From the IMG/VR virus record IMGVR_UViG_3300022933_000016, positions 1 through 29,715 of that record: a stretch of 29,715 nucleotides of DNA. One strand, written 5' to 3'. Of the stretch, positions 13,352-21,956 are shown piece after piece. This stretch comes from a virus. Below the pieces are notes generated by a model. The model ran no database searches and had not been told where the DNA came from. It saw only the letters and a list, made by a program, of their open reading frames with translations. The translations under genes and the position numbers were made by a program. The first letter of the stretch is position 1; the number at the start of each line of letters is the position of its first letter.

Positions 13352-13832
13352 AGAAGCACCGTTAAAACAAGTAGGTAAGATTAATATTATACCTTATAAA
13401 CTGAAACACTTTAAACAACTAATTGTCAGACCACACGAAGAAGGCATAAAAGATGCCGTGCTATTATCGGATACAGAATGGGCAAAAGCAATTGGAAAAG
13501 AAGCAGTAGAGGCGTATACAGGCTACATAGATGGCGTAGCGTTTGCCATAGGTGGTTTGAATATATTGTGGCAGGGCGTAGGTGAGGTCTGGGTTATAGG
13601 CTCTCCCACTATCCCATCGCAAAGGTTCTCTTACGTTAAAATAGTTAAGTTCTACTTGAAGTACTTTAGGGAAAAGTATAAATTAAGGCGAGTACAGGCG
13701 CAAGTTATAAAGGATTTTGACATGTTACATAGATTCACCAAGCACTTAGGGTTTAAATACGAAGGTACTCTACATAACTACTGCGGTGGTACGCTAGACA
13801 ACTGTATGTACGCTATATGGGAGGAGAAATAA
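13338..13832 (+). CDS. T7 gp13-like internal virion protein, GNAT-like fold
   Basis: 164 residues, overlapping the nozzle stop by 14 bp. It resembles the acetyltransferase-like gp13 family: substrate-side strands, FAIGGLNILWQGVGEVWVIGSP (about 70-91), a helix with RFSYVKIVKFYLKYF, then HRFTKHLGFKYEGTL, the typical GNAT end (F-x-x-x-L-G-F). In T7 gp13 is needed to assemble the internal core although it is not catalytically active; I infer the same. The position before gp14- to gp16-like genes supports this. Confidence 0.75.
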   Translation: MLTTKEAPLKQVGKINIIPYKLKHFKQLIVRPHEEGIKDAVLLSDTEWAKAIGKEAVEAYTGYIDGVAFAIGGLNILWQGVGEVWVIGSPTIPSQRFSYVKIVKFYLKYFREKYKLRRVQAQVIKDFDMLHRFTKHLGFKYEGTLHNYCGGTLDNCMYAIWEEK

Positions 13833-14638
13833 TGGCTGATCCAGTAACCGCTTCCATTATGGTTGGAGCAGGAGTGGCTAAAGGCGTTGGTGGCTTTAAA
13901 GCAGGTCAAGCCAGTTCCAAAGCCTCACAAGCAACGGCTCAATATAACCAGATGATTACCCAGCTTAATGCTCAGATGGAGCAAGATGCTGGACGTATAG
14001 AGCGAACTATAGGTGAGCGCAACGCTAGTGATGTAGCAGAGCAAGCATCCTATAATGCGTTTTTACTAGAAAGACAGGCTTCGGAAGTCGAAGATCAGAA
14101 CGAGTTTGACTTCTTTGTTGCAGAACGACAATACGATATATTCACATCTGAAAAAAGAGCTAAATGGGGTACTTCTGGGGTTACAATGCAGGGTAGTCCT
14201 GCTGTAGTTGCTTTAGCGGATGCACATGCGGCTGCAATGAACTTGGCTAATATCGAACAGAGAGGGTTACAGGCTGTCAATAGAGTAAACCAAGCCTCTG
14301 AGATGACTAAATATGAAGGTAAGATGCAATATAACAACATGATGCAAACAGCTTACATGAAACAATATGCTTCAGATATACAACGAGCTAACATTATCAA
14401 TCAAGGTAATATGGATTACTACAACAACGCACTTAAATCCTACACAGCACAACAACAAGCTACTTCAGCACTCATTGGTGGTATAGCCGATGGCGTTAGT
14501 GCAGGAGCGCAAGCATACGGTGGGGATTTAGGGAGTCTGTTTAGTAGTGGTGGGGGTACTACTGCAACGGCTTCAGCAGGTGGCAGTGGTAATATACTGA
14601 GTAATTACGGTGCAGGATCAGCATTTAGGGGTGGGTAA
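13832..14638 (+). CDS. T7 gp14-like internal virion (DNA ejection) protein
   Basis: 268 residues from ATG 13832 (AGGAG at 13822-13826; an upstream ATG at 13817 is inside that site's reach and less likely). A Gly/Ala-rich hydrophobic start (ASIMVGAGVAKGVGGFKAG) precedes long Gln/Ala/Glu-rich helices. The phrase KWGTSGVTMQGSPAVV (about 109-124) is typical of gp14-type proteins. A second hydrophobic Gly/Ala segment (about 208-224) is followed by a glycine/serine tail. Such proteins are ejected and form the outer-membrane part of the DNA conduit. Confidence 0.82.
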   Translation: MADPVTASIMVGAGVAKGVGGFKAGQASSKASQATAQYNQMITQLNAQMEQDAGRIERTIGERNASDVAEQASYNAFLLERQASEVEDQNEFDFFVAERQYDIFTSEKRAKWGTSGVTMQGSPAVVALADAHAAAMNLANIEQRGLQAVNRVNQASEMTKYEGKMQYNNMMQTAYMKQYASDIQRANIINQGNMDYYNNALKSYTAQQQATSALIGGIADGVSAGAQAYGGDLGSLFSSGGGTTATASAGGSGNILSNYGAGSAFRGG

Positions 14639-14641
14639 ACT

Positions 14642-17600
14642 ATGACTGTCGGAAAGATATTACAAATTGACTCACAACTGAAGCGTAACGCTGAAGGGAC
14701 TACCCCTGTCTTCGCAGGTGGGGCAGGTAAGATTAATACCAGTGTTCCTAGGCAAATAACGCCTATGATTCAATCATCAGACCTTCTCGCTGGGGCTATG
14801 GTAGCTGATGTAGAAGCTACAGGAGAGTTAGTTAATCTGCTCAAGGTTGGGGCTGAAGTTTATGACAACAATGAAAAAACAAAAAAATACAATGCACAGC
14901 TTGAAATAGAAGGGGATTACAAAAAGTTTAAGATAGACAAACAGAAAGAATTTTCTACAGCTTATACAGCGAAAGACAAAGAGGTAGTTCGTCAATCCTA
15001 TGATGTGGGTGTGGCTAAGTTAAATTCCAAAGTCAAAGGTATGGGTTGGGACAGTTTAAAGGATTTAACATGGGCGCAGAACCTATCTATTGATGGTAGA
15101 TCAACTCTTGCTGAAATGCAGAGCAAAACAAGTCTAGCATTACACAAGGAAACGGTAACAAACTTCACAGTCCAACTAGGGGAGAATGAGAAGGATTTTG
15201 CCAATAAAGCAAATATCGACCCTATACGACACATGGATGATGGCGTTGCTTTATATGAAAAGATATATGACATTGGTGGAATGACCAAACCCCAGTTTTT
15301 GGCAGGAGTTAGAGCCTATAAAAATAAAGTAACTTTGTCTAGAGCTAATCTATTAGCTAGTGATTTTGCTAAAGAGGTTAGTGTCCACGACCTACCAACT
15401 ATGGATGAAATTATAGTGGGGTTACAGAAACGGTTAGGTCTACCGCTTACAAACGATCTATTGGAACAGGCACATGAAACATTCAAGACTTCATTTTTTA
15501 ATGAAATCAAACTTCGTAATCAGGCTAATGCGTATGGTGAAAAGTTGAAAGATTTGGAGTTTTCTGTGTTTAGGCAGACTGTAAACAATGACATAGCTGG
15601 GTACTTGGCTGATAATGTCATGACTAACAAGAGGTGGGACGAAAAAAAGGCACTAGCTAGGACTAAAGGAGATACGAAACTTTTTGGGCAACTGAATCTT
15701 CAGCAAATAGAATGGAATAAGTCTATTGAAGTTGACTCCAGAGTCTTTAATTGGTGGACAACTGGGCAGGGTCAACAGGAGTTATGGAATCCAAAGTTAG
15801 AGTTAAATGAGCATGGTGTATGGGATTTAGAAAAGGTAGTCGAGCATATTAGAAGATCAGATGGTGAGTACAGTCATACAGGGGAAAATACAATACAGGG
15901 TATTCGTACAGCGTTTAAAAAGATGAACGATGCGCTAAAGAGTAAGCGTACAGATGAAAAGCATATTGCAACAGTAACTCATACATGGTTGATTGATAAG
16001 GTGTCTAGAGATACGGCAGGCAAATCGCCACAGGATATGAAAGACTATTACTCTAAGCTATTTAAGATTGATCCTGCTGTTGAAATAAATCAACTCATAT
16101 TAAACCAAATGGGAAGCACGGAAAAATGGGCTGATGCTATGTATAAGTCTAGTGGCGTTTATAGGGATATGGTTCAAGCTATAGAAATCAAGATCAAGGA
16201 TAAAATACAAAGGGACAGGGATCAGGGTGCTGATAATATCTTTAGCTATAAAGGCTTTAACCAACCTTTTGAGAACAAAGATGGTAAAGACGGTTGGGGA
16301 ATTAAATTCAGAAGATTTGTAGAGGGGGAGATGGAAAGGGCATTACATGGCGTAGCCTCACAGCCCACTACACCAAGTCAAGCATCAACAGATATTACCA
16401 ATACTGGGAATAAGTTAAGTCAAGCTACAACAACATTTAATCAGCTAAAAACTGGTTCTACCGTTACTAGCCCTTCTTCTACAAGCTCCGCTAGTGCTTC
16501 CACTAAAGTTCCATTAACGCACGCAACGTTTAGTGATTTAACTACTTTATCAACTGCTAAAACGATCGCTAAGAATAAAAAAGTGCCATTAACAACGGCA
16601 TTACAAGCGTTAGGTAAGAATGGGGGTGATCCTTCTGCTACAGAAAATGATTTAAATAAAGCAAAAATGCAAAATAGCACAAATGCTTTAAACCTCAAGC
16701 CCAGTGGGTATACACCTGCTACTGGTGGTTTTACTAGTAGAACAGATGCGCCACTTGGAGATGGTACAAGTATTTTTGATCGCTTTACTCCTAAGAGTGA
16801 TAATCAATTAACAAAAACATTAGATGATTTAAAACAAGGTATCGCCCCAGAGTGGGATATTGTGAGCGCACCTTTTGTTAATTTATGGGATTCTGTTTTT
16901 GGTGATTCGCCTGATAAGCCTGCGCCTGAGCCAAAAGCTCTAAACGCAGAAGATTGGCGCAATGTTAGCAAAGCGAACCAAGCACAAGCACTTAAAGGGG
17001 TTGTTGACTTAGGTGTTAAAATTAAAGAAGGGGTTACTGGATTAGGAAAGGATGTTGCGGAAACAGTAGGTGCGGTTGCTACTGGTCTTAAGGAAACAGG
17101 AGCTAAGTATGTAAAACACCGTGAGAGCGAATTCGCTAAACTACATGATGGATCAGTAAACCACTTTATAGATGCAAGACTACAGGATATAGGAGTTGGT
17201 AGGGTTGGGGAATTTGGAGAAATCGTTGCAGAGGAGATAGAATCTGATATTAAAACAAGTAGTGAATCTATTATGAACAACCTTGGTTTTCTTGATTTTG
17301 AATTTGATACCCCTAGGTTTACTACAGATATAAAAGGAGGAAAGATACTAGATATACCGCTTGGTGAGCTACCCTCAGATATTGGTGATCTCTGGCAGGA
17401 GGACTACGAAAACAAGATGACTTTTTTATCAGACGTAAGTCTACAATTAAACGAAGAGATGGCTGGAGTTTCTCAAGCTCTGCAAGACGATATGACATTT
17501 TCATTAGGTGAGATTACAACAGGTTTTAGAAAAACAGGAGATGCTTTAACACCATCTATAGGCAAAGACTTTGACCCAAGTGATATAGGCTATAACCCAG

Positions 17601-18100
17601 CACAAAATACAGGAGTAGAAGCCCCTATGTTTGATCCTGCAATGGCTCAACAAATCATTAAACCGATAGTTCAAGAAGTGACTAAATCTATACAAATGTC
17701 TTTATCACCTGAGAGTATAGAACTGCCTGACCGTTTTGAGGCTTTAGACCCAACTGGTAAAGATAAAGCAACTCTTGATTTAGAGTGGTTGGAAAATTGG
17801 GCAGCTGAAAAGAAGAGAGAGAAGGCTAGGCTTGCTCCGTTAAAGGAAGCTAAAGATATAACAAAGGTACAGCATAAGCCTGACACCAAAGATTTTGCTC
17901 ACGAACAAAAGAGGAAGAGGTTTATATTCCTATATAACAAAAATGTAAAGAATATGGGTGCTATTACTGAGTTTACAGATGGATACAGTACGAAAGACCA
18001 CCCAACAAACAGATATAAAAGATTGTCGGCTAAAGAAAAAAGAGAATTTGAAAAATTAATTAAGTATCTTCAAGACAGAGAAATGATACCACAAGGATAA
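14642..18100 (+). CDS. Large internal virion protein (T7 gp15-like position)
   Basis: 1152 residues, longer than T7 gp15 (about 750). Residues 1-560 are helical and charged; a Ser/Thr-rich linker (about 578-625) separates them from a variable second half that ends in a Lys-rich helical tail. No enzymatic motif seen. Order (gp13-, gp14-like, this, then gp16-like) identifies it as an ejected core protein that lines the periplasmic conduit for DNA. The extra length and linker suggest added domains. A good start at ATG 14642 follows a 3-bp gap from the previous gene. Confidence 0.72.
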   Translation: MTVGKILQIDSQLKRNAEGTTPVFAGGAGKINTSVPRQITPMIQSSDLLAGAMVADVEATGELVNLLKVGAEVYDNNEKTKKYNAQLEIEGDYKKFKIDKQKEFSTAYTAKDKEVVRQSYDVGVAKLNSKVKGMGWDSLKDLTWAQNLSIDGRSTLAEMQSKTSLALHKETVTNFTVQLGENEKDFANKANIDPIRHMDDGVALYEKIYDIGGMTKPQFLAGVRAYKNKVTLSRANLLASDFAKEVSVHDLPTMDEIIVGLQKRLGLPLTNDLLEQAHETFKTSFFNEIKLRNQANAYGEKLKDLEFSVFRQTVNNDIAGYLADNVMTNKRWDEKKALARTKGDTKLFGQLNLQQIEWNKSIEVDSRVFNWWTTGQGQQELWNPKLELNEHGVWDLEKVVEHIRRSDGEYSHTGENTIQGIRTAFKKMNDALKSKRTDEKHIATVTHTWLIDKVSRDTAGKSPQDMKDYYSKLFKIDPAVEINQLILNQMGSTEKWADAMYKSSGVYRDMVQAIEIKIKDKIQRDRDQGADNIFSYKGFNQPFENKDGKDGWGIKFRRFVEGEMERALHGVASQPTTPSQASTDITNTGNKLSQATTTFNQLKTGSTVTSPSSTSSASASTKVPLTHATFSDLTTLSTAKTIAKNKKVPLTTALQALGKNGGDPSATENDLNKAKMQNSTNALNLKPSGYTPATGGFTSRTDAPLGDGTSIFDRFTPKSDNQLTKTLDDLKQGIAPEWDIVSAPFVNLWDSVFGDSPDKPAPEPKALNAEDWRNVSKANQAQALKGVVDLGVKIKEGVTGLGKDVAETVGAVATGLKETGAKYVKHRESEFAKLHDGSVNHFIDARLQDIGVGRVGEFGEIVAEEIESDIKTSSESIMNNLGFLDFEFDTPRFTTDIKGGKILDIPLGELPSDIGDLWQEDYENKMTFLSDVSLQLNEEMAGVSQALQDDMTFSLGEITTGFRKTGDALTPSIGKDFDPSDIGYNPAQNTGVEAPMFDPAMAQQIIKPIVQEVTKSIQMSLSPESIELPDRFEALDPTGKDKATLDLEWLENWAAEKKREKARLAPLKEAKDITKVQHKPDTKDFAHEQKRKRFIFLYNKNVKNMGAITEFTDGYSTKDHPTNRYKRLSAKEKREFEKLIKYLQDREMIPQG

Positions 18101-18101
18101 T

Positions 18102-21100
18102 ATGTTAAATCAAGACGAACTAATAAATGGGGAGCAAAACCCTAATACTTTTGCTAAGAATAGCATTGATCGTGCCGACTTAGAATCTAAGCAATTGTCT
18201 TACACAGATCAACCTAGTCATCCTACTACGTTGAGTGAGCGTGAATCTGCGACACCACCATCACCAGAAGAAGCAAGGGAAGAGGGTTGGGTAGATACTT
18301 TTATAGATGGCACATCTGATGCTGTAACAGGTTTAGTCGCAGGTGTAGGTTATGGTATAGACAATATTGCGGAATCTGCCAGCCATCTGCTCAATCATGG
18401 CGCAGGTGCGTTTGGTATGGAGACTCCAGAATATGAGGCTAAATACATTAGTGCCTACATGGATGGATTAAAACGTAAGGGTATGGCAGGTGATGTGGCT
18501 GAATCTATTGGAAAGTTTATGATTGGTTGGATGCCTTGGACTAGAGGTATCGGACTGATGGCAAAAGGTATGCAAGCGTTTGGGGCTACAAAAAAAGTGG
18601 GTTCAGCTTTAGCAGGTGGAACTAGAGCAGGTAGAATCAGTTCTAACTTTATAGCAAGTACTCTTGCAGGTGGAACAGCATTTTCTCCAGATTATCAAAA
18701 TATGGCAAACCATGTTCAAAAAATGGATGGTTACTCTGGAGGTGTAATATCAGAAGCATTTGCCACTAACCCTAATGACCCTAGGTGGAAGAATAGATTG
18801 CGTACTGGCTTGATTGATGGTGGTTTTGGTGCTGTGGCTGATCTAACTCTTGTCCCTCTTTTAAAAGCGATGGGTAAAGGTGTGTCTAGTGTAGCTAAAG
18901 ACCCAGTAGAGCGATTAGTAGATCAATTGCACACTTTTGGCACAATGGCAGGTAATAAAGCTAAGAGTAATCTGAGTTCTGGGAATAGGGGAGTAACCCA
19001 TTTATCAAGACCAGATGGGTCAACTAAATTTGGTCAAGCGGAAGGGAATCAAGCTCAAGCTCAATTTGATGCCTCTATGGTTATGCCTAAAGTTAAAAAG
19101 GGTGGTGAGAACGCTGAGAATGTACTCAGGGCTATGGAGAAAGACGGTAGCCTAACTGCAAAGTTTAATGAGGCTAAAACATTAGAAGAAAAGAGCATAC
19201 TCGCTAATAACATAGCAGAACAACTAGGAAGAAAGAAAAATATGAACCTCGGTAGTGTAGAGGTTGGCAATATCAAATGGAATAAGGGTAAGGGTGGAGG
19301 ATATCACACTACTGTGAATGGTAAAAAATGGTCTATTAAGCAAAATAAAAAAGGTGAATTTATTTTAAAGCAAGGCAAGAACAGGAAGGCTTCATACCCA
19401 ACACTCAATCACGCTAAAGAAAGAATGGCTCAAGAAGCAGGTATTGATCTTAAAAAGACGATACCTAGACGTACACACGAACAACTCTATAAAGAAAGTC
19501 AAAAGTTATATGATGAAGTAGGTTTGGATTCTGATGTGATTAAAAATCTACCTGATAACATGGGGTGGAACGATACCCAGATGTTTGCTTTTGGTAAGTT
19601 AATACAGAACACCCAACTGAACATGATAAATGCGTTGAAAAAACACGCTTCAACTTCTGCTACAGATGCTAGTCATAAACAGTTTGAAGCAGATGCGTTA
19701 TCGGCTATTGCGAACCATGCAGATGCCTTGACATTCTTACAGGGGGCTAAAACAGCCGTAGCCAGAAGTTTTGGGACTTTAAAAGAAGTGAACAAGATGG
19801 TTAACAAAACTATCCATGCTGACCATATAGGCTCTCCAGAAATAGTACAACTCATTAAGGCAAGTAACATAGGTGGTTCTGATATTAACAGAATGACCCA
19901 GATGATCCTACACGCTTACGAAACCAATGGAAGTAAAATGGGTTCAAAAGCTCTTGTTGAAGGATTAGGTAAAAATGAGGGTGGTGGGTGGAATCAGTTT
20001 GTGGAGGCTTGGATTAACCAAGGATTGCTCAGTAATCCTGCTACACACGCTCTGAATACATTTAGTGGTCTAACTAATCTAGTGGGTCATGTTGGTTCAC
20101 AGGTTACAGGGGCTTTTATCAGTAAGTTACCATTTGTAGAGAACAAGATACTCTTTAGTGAGGCTTTTGGCTCTATGTATGGAATGATGGCAGGTCTAAA
20201 CAAGGCTATGAGGCTTTCACTAAGAGCATCTATTACTAACCAACAGGTTGTTACCAAAGGAGCTAAAATAGAAAATCACGGCTTTAAACACCTCGCTTCA
20301 GAACATATTGGTAAAGGTATAGGTGGTGCAGAAGATTTAGCTATAGGACTTGGCGTTGACTTAATTGGTACTCTCAATAGAATTCCTGGCAGGTTTCTAC
20401 TGATGGAAGATGAATTTGTCAAATCCATTGCATACGATACAATGTTACACAGTAAGGCTTGGAAGTATGCTTGGGGTGTTAAGGGTAAAAATAGTGTTCT
20501 GGGTGATAATACAGGGTGGCTTATGACTAGGCAACTCTATAAAGATATTGTTAATGCTCCTAGACAATTTAAAGATGATATGGGTGATTTCCATGCTCAA
20601 GCCCAAGACTTATCTAATTTAGTGACATTCCAGAGAGATGTGGGCAAGATGGTAAACCAATTATCTGGTATTATGCAAGACCATCCATATCTCAAGTTAT
20701 TTGTACCGTTTCTGAAGGTTCTGACTAACATACCTAAATATGTAGTTCAACACAGTCCACTGGGTTTAGGTATGCAGAACGAAGCATTTAAGCAGGGTGG
20801 AACTGCTAGAATGCTGGAAATTGGACGTATGGGTTATGGTACAATGATGATGATGTACGGAGCGCATCTCTACAATAATGGGAATCTTAAAGGTACAGGC
20901 GAAACAGATTTTACTAAAATGATGAACCAGAAAGATTTAGGCACAGATCAAGCCATGTCTTTGAGAGTAGGAGATCAATGGGTTGGTATAGGCAGGATAG
21001 CACCTTTAGTGAACAATTTATCCTTTGGTGCTGACATGGCAAAAGCTATGGATACTTGGCATGAAGACCCAGAGGATTTAGCAGAACTTGTAGGTCAAAT

Positions 21101-21956
21101 GGTAGCATCTGGGCAGAATAACCTTATAAGTGGTACATGGGCGCCAAATTTACACAAACTACTAGGTGTTATAGCAGAACCCAGAGATCAGGGTAAACAA
21201 TGGTCTAGGGCTGTTAATTCATTAGTGGGTACTCTACAACCTGCATTTGTTAGAGCTAAAGAGAAAAGAGATGCCCCTACAATGTCAGAGATGAAATCTC
21301 ATGGTTGGGAGGGTGAAGATATAGGCAAATCACAATATAGTGACCGTAGTAAGCCAATATCCAAATTTATGTCTGTTTCTTCTCATACGACAGATGCTGA
21401 AACTAATATATACCCTAAAGTTAATCTTATAGGAGATGATGTTAAACACCACGATGGGGCAGGAATACTCAACAACCCATTGGTTTCATTCTTGACTTTT
21501 AAGAAGGCAAATGATAACAAGGTACTGAAGCATTTGTTTGGTGGAACTGATTCAAAGACTCAAATGGGCAGACAGGGTAAAGACTTGGATTTGCCTATTA
21601 AACCATTAACCCCCAAGGTGATGGTAGGTAAGTTTGCTTATAAAATGACTCCAGAGGAGTTTTATTTTTATAGTAAAGCCGTTGGTAAAGGGAAAGCCCC
21701 AAATGGTTTAACATTAGTGCAAAATTGGGAGTACATATTTAACTCAGAATTGTATAAAAAGATGCCACCAAAGGAACAGGGTTCGCTGAACGACAGAACA
21801 GATTGGATGATGAATGCCTTTAGCCAGCATAAAAAATATGCGTTACAGAGAACTATTAAGCATTTCCAACTAGAAAATAAAGCAAGAGATGATAAAATCT
21901 ATTTTAATTCGCAAAATAAAGCACTAATAGACAAACGACAGGGACAACCTCAATGA
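18102..21956 (+). CDS. Giant internal virion protein (T7 gp16-like position)
   Basis: 1284 residues, similar in size to T7 gp16 (about 1318). Unlike gp16 I see no N-terminal lytic transglycosylase domain; the N-terminus is disordered and acidic. Hydrophobic, Gly-rich segments lie at about 140-190 (FMIGWMPWTRGIGLMAKGM) and 905-925. The block YLKLFVPFLKVLTNIPKYV followed by HSPLG (about 863-887) resembles a conserved motif in giant phage ejection proteins (PFxxTxxNxxxxxxxxxPL). It is expected to enter the cell with DNA and form the inner-membrane part of the conduit. Peptidoglycan cutting may instead come from the M15 peptidase gene. Confidence 0.75.
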   Translation: MLNQDELINGEQNPNTFAKNSIDRADLESKQLSYTDQPSHPTTLSERESATPPSPEEAREEGWVDTFIDGTSDAVTGLVAGVGYGIDNIAESASHLLNHGAGAFGMETPEYEAKYISAYMDGLKRKGMAGDVAESIGKFMIGWMPWTRGIGLMAKGMQAFGATKKVGSALAGGTRAGRISSNFIASTLAGGTAFSPDYQNMANHVQKMDGYSGGVISEAFATNPNDPRWKNRLRTGLIDGGFGAVADLTLVPLLKAMGKGVSSVAKDPVERLVDQLHTFGTMAGNKAKSNLSSGNRGVTHLSRPDGSTKFGQAEGNQAQAQFDASMVMPKVKKGGENAENVLRAMEKDGSLTAKFNEAKTLEEKSILANNIAEQLGRKKNMNLGSVEVGNIKWNKGKGGGYHTTVNGKKWSIKQNKKGEFILKQGKNRKASYPTLNHAKERMAQEAGIDLKKTIPRRTHEQLYKESQKLYDEVGLDSDVIKNLPDNMGWNDTQMFAFGKLIQNTQLNMINALKKHASTSATDASHKQFEADALSAIANHADALTFLQGAKTAVARSFGTLKEVNKMVNKTIHADHIGSPEIVQLIKASNIGGSDINRMTQMILHAYETNGSKMGSKALVEGLGKNEGGGWNQFVEAWINQGLLSNPATHALNTFSGLTNLVGHVGSQVTGAFISKLPFVENKILFSEAFGSMYGMMAGLNKAMRLSLRASITNQQVVTKGAKIENHGFKHLASEHIGKGIGGAEDLAIGLGVDLIGTLNRIPGRFLLMEDEFVKSIAYDTMLHSKAWKYAWGVKGKNSVLGDNTGWLMTRQLYKDIVNAPRQFKDDMGDFHAQAQDLSNLVTFQRDVGKMVNQLSGIMQDHPYLKLFVPFLKVLTNIPKYVVQHSPLGLGMQNEAFKQGGTARMLEIGRMGYGTMMMMYGAHLYNNGNLKGTGETDFTKMMNQKDLGTDQAMSLRVGDQWVGIGRIAPLVNNLSFGADMAKAMDTWHEDPEDLAELVGQMVASGQNNLISGTWAPNLHKLLGVIAEPRDQGKQWSRAVNSLVGTLQPAFVRAKEKRDAPTMSEMKSHGWEGEDIGKSQYSDRSKPISKFMSVSSHTTDAETNIYPKVNLIGDDVKHHDGAGILNNPLVSFLTFKKANDNKVLKHLFGGTDSKTQMGRQGKDLDLPIKPLTPKVMVGKFAYKMTPEEFYFYSKAVGKGKAPNGLTLVQNWEYIFNSELYKKMPPKEQGSLNDRTDWMMNAFSQHKKYALQRTIKHFQLENKARDDKIYFNSQNKALIDKRQGQPQ

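Noticed and set aside
14642-21956. Lysozyme or transglycosylase domain in the giant ejection proteins
   Set aside because: I could not find the catalytic Glu with the usual surrounding SLT motifs in either protein by eye.
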